Assembly (NCBI RefSeq): GCF_013282155.1 | Contig: NZ_BLWI01000008.1 | Coordinates: 1-64,000, forward strand | Origin: Sulfitobacter sp. HGT1 | GTDB taxonomy: Bacteria; Pseudomonadota; Alphaproteobacteria; Rhodobacterales; Rhodobacteraceae | Direction: 5' to 3' | Length of the DNA: 64,000 nt | In this document: one piece after another, positions 29,525-38,601 of the stretch | Layout: each line of letters opens with the position of its first letter | Position numbering within the stretch: position 1 is the first letter of the stretch | The notes under the pieces: generated by a model | Told to the model about the DNA's origin: nothing | What the model saw: only the letters and a program-made list of their open reading frames with translations | The model's database searches: none | Made by a program: the position numbers and the translations under genes

Positions 29525-30895
29525 TTAGCTTGCTGCTTTGGCCTGGTGTGCCGTCCGGCGCGCCGAAAGTTCCTCGGCGACAAGGAACGCCAGTTCCAGC
29601 GATTGGCTGGCGTTCAGACGTGGATCGCAGGCGGTGTGGTAGCGATCTGACAGGTCCTCGTCCTGCACGGCACGCACGCCGCCGGTGCATTCGGTCACGT
29701 CCTGGCCGGTCATCTCGAAATGTACGCCACCGGGCACGGTGCCCTCGGCGGCATGCACCCCAAAGAATTCGCGCACTTCACGCAGCACGGAATCGAAGGG
29801 TCGTGTTTTATAGCCGCTGGACGACTTGATGGTGTTGCCATGCATCGCGTCACAGGTCCAAACCACATTTGCGCCTTCTTGCTGAACCGTCTTGATCAGG
29901 CGCGGCAGGTGTTCACCCACATTGCCCGCACCGAACCGCGCGATCAGGGTCAGACGCCCCTCTTCGTTTTGCGGGTTCAGGGTTTTCATCAGCTTTTTCA
30001 AGTCGTCGCTGGTCATGGTCGGGCCGCATTTCAACCCGATGGGGTTTTGTACGCCACGGGCAAATTCAACATGCGCACCGTCGGGCTGACGGGTACGGTC
30101 GCCGATCCAGATCATGTGACCGGAACCCGCCAACCACTTGCCGGTCTGGCTGTCCTGACGGCACAGCGCCTCTTCATACTCGAGCAAAAGCGATTCGTGG
30201 CTGGTATAATATTCAACCGATTGCAGGGTATGCGCCGTCTCTGACGTCACACCGGCAGCCGCCATGAAATCCAGCGTGTCGGAAATACGGTTGGCGATTT
30301 CGCGGTATTTTTCGGCCTTTTCGCTTTCGGTAAAGCCCAAGGTCCAGCCGTGCACCTGATGCACATCCGCATAACCACCGGTCGAAAACGCGCGGATCAG
30401 GTTCAAGGTTGCCGCCGCCTGCGTATAAGCGCGCAACATCTTTTTGGGGTCGGGAATGCGGGCTTCGGGGGTGAAGTCCAAGCCGTTGATGATATCACCG
30501 CGGTAGCTGGGCAGCTCGACACCATCGACAACTTCGGTCGGGGCCGACCGCGGCTTGGCGAACTGGCCGGCCATACGACCCACCTTGATCACCGGTACCT
30601 TTGCACCATGGGTCAGAACGATCGCCATTTGCAGCATGACCTTGAACGTATCGCGGATCATGTCGCTGCTGAACTGTTCAAAGCTTTCGGCGCAATCGCC
30701 CCCCTGAAGCAAGAACGCCTCGCCCCGGCCAGCCGCCGCCAGATGCTTTTTCAACCGGCGCGCTTCGCCTGCAAAAACCAACAATGGATACCGGGACAAT
30801 TCGGCCTCGACCGCCTGCAATTCAGTCTGGTCTGGATAGTCGGGCATCTGGATCCGCGGTTTGTCGCGCCAGCTTGATTTTGTCCAATCGGTCAT
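29525..30895 (-). CDS. Class II 3-deoxy-7-phosphoheptulonate (DAHP) synthase
   Basis: Four hundred and fifty-six residues from ATG 30895 ([13 protein letters not shown]). Family motifs of the plant-type class II enzyme are [12 protein letters not shown] near residue 60, [14 protein letters not shown] near 110, [10 protein letters not shown], and CDAMHGNT near 350. It condenses PEP and erythrose 4-phosphate, the entry step of the shikimate pathway. No type I enzyme is seen nearby. The in-frame sequence upstream of 30895 is not conserved. It is divergent from a GlxA-type regulator across 200 bp. Confidence 0.94.
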   Translation of the reverse strand: MTDWTKSSWRDKPRIQMPDYPDQTELQAVEAELSRYPLLVFAGEARRLKKHLAAAGRGEAFLLQGGDCAESFEQFSSDMIRDTFKVMLQMAIVLTHGAKVPVIKVGRMAGQFAKPRSAPTEVVDGVELPSYRGDIINGLDFTPEARIPDPKKMLRAYTQAAATLNLIRAFSTGGYADVHQVHGWTLGFTESEKAEKYREIANRISDTLDFMAAAGVTSETAHTLQSVEYYTSHESLLLEYEEALCRQDSQTGKWLAGSGHMIWIGDRTRQPDGAHVEFARGVQNPIGLKCGPTMTSDDLKKLMKTLNPQNEEGRLTLIARFGAGNVGEHLPRLIKTVQQEGANVVWTCDAMHGNTIKSSSGYKTRPFDSVLREVREFFGVHAAEGTVPGGVHFEMTGQDVTECTGGVRAVQDEDLSDRYHTACDPRLNASQSLELAFLVAEELSARRTAHQAKAAS

Positions 30896-31094
30896 CTCAT
30901 CTCTCCGAAGTAGGAATTGCGCCGGGTGTCCAGCGCTAACGGTTGAATTTATCGTATACAAAAGCCTGCGCCCGGTGACCAGAACGGAATTCCACCTATT
31001 GACCTTGCGCCCGCCCCGTGGGCAATGTTTTCGTCGGGTTTTACGGGAGAAAAACCTGGACACCTAAAACTCTGTATTTCCTGAAAGGGCAACG

Positions 31095-32099
31095 ATGACA
31101 GACGTCAAATCGGCCATCCGCGTTCCGGTCAATGAAGACAAACCCAAGCTGTTTGTGTTTGTCTTGCTCGAAAACTTCACTTTGCTGAGCTTTGCTTCGG
31201 CGGTTGAATGTTTGCGCATTGCGAACCGGATGGCGGGCCGAACTGCTTATGACTGGCGTTTGATCGGGGAAAGCGGCACCTATGTCAGCTGCTCTGCGGG
31301 GGCACAATTTACCCTCGATGGCGATCTGGGCGACGTGCGCCGCGAAGACACGCTTGTGGTGTGCAGCGGCATCGACGTGCAATCGGCCACCACCAAGAAA
31401 CTGCTGGGCTGGCTGCGCCGCGAGGCCCGCAAGGGCATGATGATCGGCGGGCTGTGCACGGCGGCCTTTACCCTTGCCAAAGCCGGTTTGCTGGATGGCA
31501 AGAAAGCGACGATCCATTGGGAGAACCAGGACAGTTTCACTGAAGAATTCGAAGAGGTGAACCTGACAAAGTCGGTTTTTGTCGTCGATGGCAACCGCAT
31601 GACCACCGCAGGCGGCACGTCCTCAATCGACCTGATGCTGAAACTGATTGCCGATGATCTGGGCGAAGATCTGGCCAATGCGGTCGCCGACCAGCTCATC
31701 TATTCCTCGATCCGCACCGATCAGGATACCCAGCGTCTGTCCGTGCCCACCCGCATCGGCGTGCGCCACCCCAAGCTCAGCCAGGTCATCCAGATGATGG
31801 AAGGCAATATCGAAGAGCCGATCAGCCCCTCGACCCTGGCCCGTGATGTGGGCATGTCCACCCGCCAGCTTGAACGCCTGTTCCGCCGCTATCTGAACCG
31901 CAGTCCCAAGCGGTACTATATGGAACTGCGCCTGCAAAAAGCCCGCAACCTGCTGATGCAAACCGATATGAGCGTGATCAACGTGGCGCTGGCCTGCGGC
32001 TTTGCCTCGCCCTCGCATTTCTCCAAATGCTACCGCGCGCATTACGACACCACGCCCTACCGCGAACGCGGGTCCCATGCGGCGCGATTGTCGATCTGA
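31095..32099 (+). CDS. GlxA family transcriptional regulator (DJ-1/PfpI-like plus AraC HTH)
   Basis: Three hundred and thirty-four residues. Residues 10-180 form a DJ-1/PfpI-like sensor domain (FVFVLLENFTLLSFASAVE; GLCTAAFTLAKAGLL, where the nucleophile-elbow Cys is present). Residues 220-330 are an AraC-type double helix-turn-helix (LARDVGMSTRQLERLF; ALACGFASPSHFSKCY). Relatives regulate uptake and breakdown of quaternary amines and amino acids. The next genes on this strand are a LIV-type ABC transporter, its most likely target; that is inference from position. Confidence 0.9.
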   Translation: MTDVKSAIRVPVNEDKPKLFVFVLLENFTLLSFASAVECLRIANRMAGRTAYDWRLIGESGTYVSCSAGAQFTLDGDLGDVRREDTLVVCSGIDVQSATTKKLLGWLRREARKGMMIGGLCTAAFTLAKAGLLDGKKATIHWENQDSFTEEFEEVNLTKSVFVVDGNRMTTAGGTSSIDLMLKLIADDLGEDLANAVADQLIYSSIRTDQDTQRLSVPTRIGVRHPKLSQVIQMMEGNIEEPISPSTLARDVGMSTRQLERLFRRYLNRSPKRYYMELRLQKARNLLMQTDMSVINVALACGFASPSHFSKCYRAHYDTTPYRERGSHAARLSI

Positions 32100-32294
32100 G
32101 AACAAAGCCAGAGCGCCGGAAAACCGGATCGGACAAGGGGAACGCCCCTCAAAGGTGAATCCCACACCAGAAGAACGGTTTTCTCGTAAATCACCCCCAG
32201 ATGACCCATCGTGAACGCCTGATAGCACTTTTCTTTTCCAATATCCCCGCATAGGCTCCGTTTTGAACATAAAGTTCCAACACGGGAGACAACC

Positions 32295-33488
32295 ATGAAA
32301 AAGATGCTTATGGCCACAACGGCTGCAGCACTATTTGCGACGGGCGCTTACGCGGGCTCGCATTCCAACGAAGTTAAACTGGGGATCGTATTCGGCTTTA
32401 CCGGCCCGATTGAATCCCTGACCGGGCCGATGGCGTCCGGTGCCGAAATGGCCATGAAAGAAGTCACCGACAGCGGCAAGCTGATGGGCGGCGCAACCGT
32501 AACGCCCCTGCGTGCGGATTCGGGTTGTATTGATAACGCGCTGGCCGTGGCCGGTGCTGAACGTCTGATCGCCGAAGGCATCAACGGTCTGATCGGTGCG
32601 GATTGTTCCGGTGTAACCGGTGCGGTTTTGCAAAACGTCGCTATTCCAAACGGCATGGCAATGATCTCGCCTTCCGCCACATCGCCCGGTCTGTCCACAA
32701 TGGAAGACAACGGCTTGTTCTTCCGCACCTCCCCATCGGATGCGCGTGAAGGTCAGGTTATGGCAGAAATCCTGCAAGAGCGTGGCGTGAAATCCATCGC
32801 GCTGACCTACACCAACAACGACTATGGCAAGGGTCTTGCTGACGCGATCCAGACTTCGTTCGAGGCAATCGGCGGTGAAGTCACCATCGTTGCAGCCCAT
32901 GAAGACGGCAAAGCCGATTACTCTGCCGAAGTTGGCGCGCTGGCATCTGCCGGTGGCGAAATCCTGGTTGTTGCGGGTTACCTTGACCAAGGCGGTCCTG
33001 GCATCATCAACGCCGCGCTGGACACAGGTGCATTCGACACATTCGGCCTGCCCGGCGGGATGATCGGTGACACATTGCCCGGTCGTATCGGTGACGATCT
33101 GAACGGCTCCTACGGCCAGATCGCCGGTTCCGAAGGTCAAGGCATCGAAGTCTTCACCAAAATGGCCGAAGACGCGGGCTTTAACGGCACATCGCCTTAC
33201 ACACCAGAATCGTATGACGCAGCGGCGCTGTTCTTGCTGGCCATGCAGGCGGCAAACTCGACCGATCCAGCGGCTTACGGCCCAAAGATCCTCGACGTTG
33301 CCAACGCACCGGGCGAAAAAATCTATCCTGGTGAACTGGCAAAAGCGCTTGAGCTGATCGCGGCTGGCACGGATATCGACTATGTCGGCGCATCCGCGGT
33401 CGAACTGATCGGACCCGGTGAATCTGCGGGTACCTACCGCATGATCGAAGTCAAAGACGGCGTGATCGAAACCATCGGTTTCAAATAA
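32295..33488 (+). CDS. LIV-type ABC transporter substrate-binding protein
   Basis: Three hundred and ninety-seven residues with a signal peptide (residues 1-20, KKMLMATTAAALFATGAYA). The mature protein is a Peripla_BP_6-type fold (VKLGIVFGFTGPIESLTGPM; ISPSATSPGL near 130; TYTNNDYGKG near 175). Binds branched-chain amino acids, amides or related compounds in the periplasm; the ligand is not identifiable. GGGAGA precedes ATG 32295. A terminator-like hairpin separates it from the membrane components. Confidence 0.92.
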   Translation: MKKMLMATTAAALFATGAYAGSHSNEVKLGIVFGFTGPIESLTGPMASGAEMAMKEVTDSGKLMGGATVTPLRADSGCIDNALAVAGAERLIAEGINGLIGADCSGVTGAVLQNVAIPNGMAMISPSATSPGLSTMEDNGLFFRTSPSDAREGQVMAEILQERGVKSIALTYTNNDYGKGLADAIQTSFEAIGGEVTIVAAHEDGKADYSAEVGALASAGGEILVVAGYLDQGGPGIINAALDTGAFDTFGLPGGMIGDTLPGRIGDDLNGSYGQIAGSEGQGIEVFTKMAEDAGFNGTSPYTPESYDAAALFLLAMQAANSTDPAAYGPKILDVANAPGEKIYPGELAKALELIAAGTDIDYVGASAVELIGPGESAGTYRMIEVKDGVIETIGFK

Positions 33489-33510
33489 GCCTTTAGACGC
33501 TAAAATGACA

Positions 33511-33537
33511 GCAGTCCGGGCAACCGGGCTGCTGTTT
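33511..33537 (+). terminator. Attenuating hairpin after the binding-protein gene
   Basis: A 9-bp stem, GCAGTCCGG (33511-33519) with CCGGGCTGC (33524-33532) and loop GCAA, followed by TGTTTTC. It lies 23 bases after the SBP stop and 47 bases before livG. It would make the binding protein more abundant than the channel. Confidence 0.75.
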
Positions 33538-33583
33538 TCAAAAGTTTACCGCGCATCTACGACGCGGACACAGGGATAGTCAT

Positions 33584-34357
33584 ATGATCGTCGTTGACGA
33601 TGTACACAAACACTTCGGTGGCTTTCATGCCGTCGACGGGGCCAGCCTGACCATTGGCAAAGGCACAATCACCGGATTGATCGGCCCCAACGGCGCGGGA
33701 AAAACCACTCTTTTCAATGTGATCGCAGGCGTTCTTAAACCAACGTCGGGCCGTGTCACGATGGATGGCGAAGACATCACCGGCCTGCCGCCCCACGAAT
33801 TATTCCACAAAGGGTTGCTGCGTACCTTCCAGATTGCCCATGAATTTTCCTCGATGACCTGCCGCGAGAACCTGATGATGGTGCCCGGCGATCAGGTGGG
33901 CGAAACACTCTGGAACACCTGGTTTGGCCGCAAACGCATCGCCGATCAGGAACGCGCCCTGCGCGCCAAGGCCGACGAAGTGCTGGAATTTCTGACCGTC
34001 GAACATCTGGCCGAGCAAAAGGCCGGTCAAATCTCGGGTGGTCAGAAAAAACTGCTGGAACTTGGCCGCACCATGATGGTTGACGCCAAGATCGTGTTTC
34101 TGGACGAGGTCGGCGCAGGCGTGAACCGCACGCTGCTCAATACCATTGGCGACGCGATTATCCGGCTCAATCAGGAACGCGGCTATACTTTTGTGGTTAT
34201 CGAACACGACATGGATTTCATCGGCCGCCTGTGTGATCCGGTGATCTGCATGGCCGAAGGCAAGGTTCTGGCCCAAGGCACCCTGCCCGAGATCAAAGCC
34301 AACGAACAAGTCATCGAAGCCTATCTTGGCACGGGCCTCAAGAACAAGACCGCATGA
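33584..34357 (+). CDS. livG: LIV-type ABC transporter ATP-binding protein LivG
   Basis: Two hundred and fifty-seven residues. Walker A GPNGAGKTT near residue 35, signature ISGGQKKLLELGR near 152, Walker B IVFLDEVGAGV near 172 (Glu in DE present) and the C-terminal BPD_transp_C-like tail EVIEAYLG. It pairs with LivF to power uptake. The stop overlaps the following exported-protein gene by four bases (ATGA). Confidence 0.93.
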   Translation: MIVVDDVHKHFGGFHAVDGASLTIGKGTITGLIGPNGAGKTTLFNVIAGVLKPTSGRVTMDGEDITGLPPHELFHKGLLRTFQIAHEFSSMTCRENLMMVPGDQVGETLWNTWFGRKRIADQERALRAKADEVLEFLTVEHLAEQKAGQISGGQKKLLELGRTMMVDAKIVFLDEVGAGVNRTLLNTIGDAIIRLNQERGYTFVVIEHDMDFIGRLCDPVICMAEGKVLAQGTLPEIKANEQVIEAYLGTGLKNKTA

Positions 34358-34920
34358 AGTACCGTTTCGCACTTCTGACACTCACCGCCGCTTTGGCGTT
34401 GCCGCAGGCGTCCCTTGCCTGTGCGCAACTGTCTGCGGACGTGTGGATGTGCGACCGGGGCACCGCGTGGGAAGCCGCCAAATGGGACGTCATTGGCGAT
34501 GGATCCACGCGCTATATCGAAGACTATATCCTGAACTTCACTCAGGAATGGCCGGGGTTCGAGATCACCGACAGCGTGGCCACCCTTGATGAACAATTCG
34601 CGACCTATTCCCAATGGGTTGCGGCCGACGACAGTGCCCCCTTGGAAGTTTTGCAGGTCGACAAGATCGTAACCCCGCGCGGGCTGACCCTGCGCCACCT
34701 GCAATATGACAAGATCAACGGCGACCGTACCCTCAGCGCGGTGATGCTGTCGCAGGTCGGCCCTGCACGGATCATGCTGTATCTGGATACGGCTGACACA
34801 ACACCGCTTGAGGACATGGAAAAGATGTCCTTTGACGTGGCGATGATGCTGCGCGACACCTGCGAGGACGCTCTGTCTTGCGCTGACAACATAGACCCGC
34901 CCACCAGCGGCACCGACTGA
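34354..34920 (+). CDS. Exported small Cys-containing protein inside the LIV operon
   Basis: One hundred and eighty-eight residues with a signal peptide (residues 1-22, cut near SLACA). Cysteines lie near both ends: two in residues 22-33 (ACAQ and MCDRG) and two near 170-177 (TCEDALSCAD), suggesting a disulfide-linked periplasmic protein. I do not recognise a family. Translation is coupled to livG by an ATGA overlap, and livF starts 11 bases after its stop. It may be an accessory factor of the transporter or simply co-expressed. Confidence 0.75.
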   Translation: MKYRFALLTLTAALALPQASLACAQLSADVWMCDRGTAWEAAKWDVIGDGSTRYIEDYILNFTQEWPGFEITDSVATLDEQFATYSQWVAADDSAPLEVLQVDKIVTPRGLTLRHLQYDKINGDRTLSAVMLSQVGPARIMLYLDTADTTPLEDMEKMSFDVAMMLRDTCEDALSCADNIDPPTSGTD

Positions 34921-34931
34921 AAGAGGCTGAC

Positions 34932-35753
34932 ATGAGCGACCCATATGGTGATCGAGGTAACAAAGACCTCTCGATCGGCAATACCAAAGGCCAAGGCACG
35001 GCGCAGCCCGTCAGACAGGGCGGCAAAAGCCATGCGGCCCCCGGTGGCCCCTTCCTGATTGGCGAGGCCATGACGGGCGGCTATGGCAAAGGGCCCGATA
35101 TTCTGCACGACTGCACCATTGCCGTGGAAAAAGGCGAAATCGCCGTGATCGTCGGCCCCAATGGCGCGGGCAAATCCACCGCGATGAAGGCCGTGTTCGG
35201 GATGCTGGACGTGCGTCAGGGTCACGTGCGGCTGGACGGCGAAGACATCACCGCCCTGTCGCCGCAGGACCGCGTGGCCAAGGGCATGGGGTTCGTGCCG
35301 CAAACCTCGAATATCTTTACCTCGATGACCGTCGAGGAAAACCTCGAGATGGGTGCCTTTATCCGCCGCGACGATTTCCGCGATACCATGGCGCAGGTCT
35401 ATGACCTGTTCCCGATCCTCAAGGACAAGCGCTATCAGGCGGCGGGTGAATTGTCGGGCGGCCAGCGCCAGCAAGTCGCCGTGGGCCGTGCGTTGATGAC
35501 CCAGCCCAAGGTTTTGATGCTGGACGAACCCACCGCAGGCGTCAGCCCCATCGTGATGGATGAATTGTTCGACCGCATTATCGAAGTCGCGCGCACCGGT
35601 ATCCCGATCCTCATGGTGGAACAAAACGCCCGCCAAGCGCTTGAAATCGCGGACAAAGGTTATGTTCTGGTGCAAGGGGCCAATGCGTTTACCGGCACTG
35701 GCAAGGAACTGCTGAACGACCCCGAAGTCCGCAAATCGTTCTTGGGGGGATGA
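34932..35753 (+). CDS. livF: LIV-type ABC transporter ATP-binding protein LivF
   Basis: Two hundred and seventy-three residues. Walker A GPNGAGKST near residue 75, signature LSGGQRQQVAVGR near 172, Walker B LMLDEPTAGVSP near 193. Compared with LivF elsewhere (~235 residues) there is an extra N-terminal stretch of about 38 residues, polar and Gly-rich (SDPYGDRGNKD). AAAGAGG precedes ATG 34932, but a later start is possible. The stop overlaps the next exported-protein gene. Confidence 0.93.
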   Translation: MSDPYGDRGNKDLSIGNTKGQGTAQPVRQGGKSHAAPGGPFLIGEAMTGGYGKGPDILHDCTIAVEKGEIAVIVGPNGAGKSTAMKAVFGMLDVRQGHVRLDGEDITALSPQDRVAKGMGFVPQTSNIFTSMTVEENLEMGAFIRRDDFRDTMAQVYDLFPILKDKRYQAAGELSGGQRQQVAVGRALMTQPKVLMLDEPTAGVSPIVMDELFDRIIEVARTGIPILMVEQNARQALEIADKGYVLVQGANAFTGTGKELLNDPEVRKSFLGG

Positions 35754-36202
35754 GAATGCGACTGATCCTTTCCCTTGCGTTGATCGCCTGCGCGCCCGTT
35801 TTCGCGCAGGCCAGCGATGTCGTCGATGATCATGCCGACAGCGCGCCCGCAGACAGTCTCACGATCGAGACAGCCCCCTTCCGGCAGGAAATCAAGCGCC
35901 AGTGCAATTTCGTCACCGAATGCGTTGAAAACGAACCCTGCACCGAAACCGAATTCACCCCTGTGATTACAGGCATGGGCGGCGGATTATCTCCGGATGA
36001 TCTGGTGGTTCAGGCCCAAATGGTCACCGACGCGGAAACGGTAGAAATGCTGGGCGTTACTTCGGGAAAATCGATCTCGTTGTCGGGGGGGACTTTTGCA
36101 GCGCGCCACCTGATCACGATCACTGAAAACGGTGCCACGCGCTATACCGTGCATTATGCTGACGGGCCTTTCGTCATCAGCTATCTAGGGACATGCAACT
36201 GA
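35750..36202 (+). CDS. Second exported small Cys-containing protein inside the LIV operon
   Basis: One hundred and fifty residues with a signal peptide (residues 1-21, cut near AQAS). Four cysteines are visible: QCNFVTECVENEPC near residues 51-64, and one at the C-terminal TCN, consistent with periplasmic disulfides. No family recognised. It overlaps livF by four bases, and livH starts at or before its stop (TGATGG), so it is translated as part of the operon. Its sequence is not similar to the protein at 34354 beyond being exported and Cys-containing. Confidence 0.75.
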   Translation: MRMRLILSLALIACAPVFAQASDVVDDHADSAPADSLTIETAPFRQEIKRQCNFVTECVENEPCTETEFTPVITGMGGGLSPDDLVVQAQMVTDAETVEMLGVTSGKSISLSGGTFAARHLITITENGATRYTVHYADGPFVISYLGTCN

Positions 36203-37212
36203 TGGATTTTTTGAACGCTTTTGTAGCACTGGCCAACTACGTGCTGGTCCCCGGCATCGCCTATGGCTCGCAGCTTGCGCTTGGTGCGCTTGGGGTGACA
36301 CTGGTTTACGGCATCTTGCGATTTTCGAACTTTGCCCATGGCGATACCATGGCGCTTGGGGCGATGTCGGCGGTGCTGATCACCTGGGGGTTTCAGGCCA
36401 TCGGTCTGCACCTGTGGGTGCTGCCAACCGCATTGCTGGCCCTGCCCTTTGCGATTTTGCTGACCATCGGGTTGCTGCTAGGCACCGACCGCGTCGTCTA
36501 TCGCTTTTACCGCGAGAAGAAGGCCAAGCCGGTGATTTTCGTGATCGTGTCACTGGGGGTGACGTTCATCTATAACGGCATCACGCGGTTTATCATCGGG
36601 TCTGACGACAAGAATTTCCTTGATGGCGAACGTTTCATCATCTCGGCACGGACTTTTAAAAAGATGACCGGTCTGGAAGAAGGTCTGGCGATCAAGACCA
36701 CCCAGGGGCTGACCGTGATCACCGCCATTATCGTGGTTGCGGTGTTGTTCTGGTTCCTGAACAAAACCCGGTCGGGCAAATCCATGCGCGCCTATTCCGA
36801 TAACGAGGATCTGGCGCTGCTGTCAGGGATCAACCCCGAACGTGTGGTGATGATCACATGGATCATCGTGGCCTGCCTGGCGACCACCGCGGGCGTTCTC
36901 TATGGCCTTGATAAGTCGTTCAAACCCTTCACCTATTTCCAACTGCTGCTGCCGATCTTTGCCTCGGCTATTGTGGGCGGTCTTGGCAACCCTGTGGGGG
37001 CCATCGCCGGTGGTTTCGTCATCGCCTTTTCCGAAGTCACCATCACCTATGCGTGGAAAAAGGTTTTGGGGTATATGATGCCCGCAGGCATGGAGCCGGA
37101 CGGGTTGGTCCAACTCTTGTCCACCGACTATAAATTCGCCGTCAGCTTTGTGATCTTGTTGATCGTGTTGCTGTTCAAACCCACAGGTCTGTTCAAGGGG
37201 CAATCGGTATGA
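36193..37212 (+). CDS. livH: LIV-type ABC transporter permease LivH
   Basis: Three hundred and thirty-nine residues (or 336 if ATG 36202 is used). Seven to nine hydrophobic segments and the permease motif GALGVTLVYGILRFSNFAHGD near residue 30 and GLGNPVGAIAGGFVI near 260. It forms the inner-membrane channel with LivM. The start overlaps the upstream exported-protein stop, and its own stop overlaps livM by four bases. Confidence 0.92.
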   Translation: MQLMDFLNAFVALANYVLVPGIAYGSQLALGALGVTLVYGILRFSNFAHGDTMALGAMSAVLITWGFQAIGLHLWVLPTALLALPFAILLTIGLLLGTDRVVYRFYREKKAKPVIFVIVSLGVTFIYNGITRFIIGSDDKNFLDGERFIISARTFKKMTGLEEGLAIKTTQGLTVITAIIVVAVLFWFLNKTRSGKSMRAYSDNEDLALLSGINPERVVMITWIIVACLATTAGVLYGLDKSFKPFTYFQLLLPIFASAIVGGLGNPVGAIAGGFVIAFSEVTITYAWKKVLGYMMPAGMEPDGLVQLLSTDYKFAVSFVILLIVLLFKPTGLFKGQSV

Positions 37213-38513
37213 ACGAGACGCTTAGAAACACCGCATTATTCGCGATTATTGCAGCCCTGATCGTCTATACCGGCTTTGCACAAAGCTGGAACGCGGCGCT
37301 GCTGATTATCTCCATGGGGCTGATTTCCAGCATCATGGCCTTGGGCGTGAACCTGCAATGGGGTTTTGCCGGCCTGTTTAACGTGGGCATCATGGGCTTT
37401 GTCGCCTTGGGGGGGCTGGCGGCGGTTCTGATCGGCATGCCCGCCACCGAAGGCGCGTGGTCTGCGGGGGGCTGGGGTATTCTGGGTGCCCTGCTGCTGG
37501 GGGCTGGCACCGTGATTGCAGCCGTTCAGGTGATGAAACGCATGGCCAAGGGCTGGCGGCGCACTGTTGTGGTTCTGGTGGTTCTGATCGGCGGGTTCTT
37601 TTTGTTCCGTGCCGTGTTTGACCCGTCGGTCGCGGCGGTCGAAGCCGTCAATCCTGCGCATACCGGATATCTTGGCGGGCTTGGCCTGCCTGTGATCATC
37701 GCCTGGCCCGTGGGCGGCTTGTTCGCCGCCGGGGCCGCTTGGGTGATCGGGAAGACCGCGCTTGGCTTGCGGTCGGATTATCTGGCCATTGCGACCCTTG
37801 GCATCGCCGAGATCATCATTGCCGTCCTCAAGAACGAAGACTGGCTGTCGCGCGGCGTGAAAAACGTCATCGGCATCCCGCGTCCCGTTCCCTACGAGAT
37901 CGACCTGCAAAACAATCCCGGCTTTGTTGAACGCGCCGCCGGTTTCGGATTTGATCCCGTCGAAGGGTCAACGCTTTGGGTCAAGTTCCTGTACATCGTG
38001 CTGTTCGCGGCGGTGCTGTTGCTGTTGCTATGGATGAGCCAGCGGGCGCTGAACTCCCCCTGGGGCCGGATGCTGCGCGCGATCCGCGACAATGAAGTCG
38101 CCGCCGAAGCCATGGGCAAGGACGTCACCGCGCGGCATTTGCAAGTGTTCATCCTTGGCTCTGCCATCTGCGGGATTGCGGGTGCTATGATGACCACCTT
38201 GGACAGCCAGCTGACACCGGGGTCTTACCAGCCGTTGCGCTTTACCTTTTTGATCTGGGTGATGGTGATTGTCGGCGGGTCCGGCAACAACTTCGGGGCC
38301 GTCTTGGGCGGGTTCCTGATGTGGTACCTGTGGGTCATGGTAGAGCCGATGGGCCTTTGGCTGATGAACATGATCACCTATGGCATGAACGACGGCTATT
38401 GGTTGAAAGACCACCTGATCGAATCCGCCGCCCATATGAGGTTGATGACCATGGGTGCGGTGCTGTTGCTGGTCTTGCGGTTCAGCCCGCGCGGGTTGAT
38501 CCCCGAAAAATAG
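37209..38513 (+). CDS. livM: LIV-type ABC transporter permease LivM
   Basis: Four hundred and thirty-four residues with about ten hydrophobic segments. Family motifs include LQWGFAGLFNVG near residue 48, GLRSDYLAIATLGIAEI near 190 and RAIRDNEVAAEAMGKD near 292. It completes the transporter (SBP, LivG, LivF, LivH, LivM). It is the last gene of the operon; the palindrome downstream lacks a T run on this strand, so its terminator is unclear. Confidence 0.92.
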   Translation: MNETLRNTALFAIIAALIVYTGFAQSWNAALLIISMGLISSIMALGVNLQWGFAGLFNVGIMGFVALGGLAAVLIGMPATEGAWSAGGWGILGALLLGAGTVIAAVQVMKRMAKGWRRTVVVLVVLIGGFFLFRAVFDPSVAAVEAVNPAHTGYLGGLGLPVIIAWPVGGLFAAGAAWVIGKTALGLRSDYLAIATLGIAEIIIAVLKNEDWLSRGVKNVIGIPRPVPYEIDLQNNPGFVERAAGFGFDPVEGSTLWVKFLYIVLFAAVLLLLLWMSQRALNSPWGRMLRAIRDNEVAAEAMGKDVTARHLQVFILGSAICGIAGAMMTTLDSQLTPGSYQPLRFTFLIWVMVIVGGSGNNFGAVLGGFLMWYLWVMVEPMGLWLMNMITYGMNDGYWLKDHLIESAAHMRLMTMGAVLLLVLRFSPRGLIPEK

Positions 38514-38537
38514 GGTTCAGAGTCTGAACAAAGAAAA

Positions 38538-38563
38538 GGCCTTATCCCCCGGGGGATAAGGCC
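38538..38563 (-). terminator. Terminator of the HerA-like ATPase gene (perfect palindrome)
   Basis: GGCCTTATCCCCC (38538-38550) is directly followed by its exact complement (38551-38563). Read on the minus strand it is followed by TTTTCTTTG, so it best serves the minus-strand gene ending at 38602. On the plus strand no T run follows. Confidence 0.75.
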
Positions 38564-38564
38564 A

Positions 38565-38595
38565 GCCTTCGGCGAGGATTTTAGTCCATTTGGAA
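38565..38595 (+). repeat. 31-bp dispersed repeat, copy 2
   Basis: Begins GCCTTCGGCGAGGATTTT and ends CCATTTGGAA. It lies two bases after the palindrome at 38538-38563 and seven bases before the stop of the minus-strand gene, again in a gene boundary. Plus orientation, like the copy at 61764. Confidence 0.85.
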
Positions 38596-38601
38596 TGGGG
38601 C

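Noticed and set aside
38538..38563. The 26-base palindrome as the terminator of the LIV operon
   Set aside because: On the plus strand it is not followed by a T run. The T run is on the minus side, so it was assigned to the minus-strand ATPase gene.
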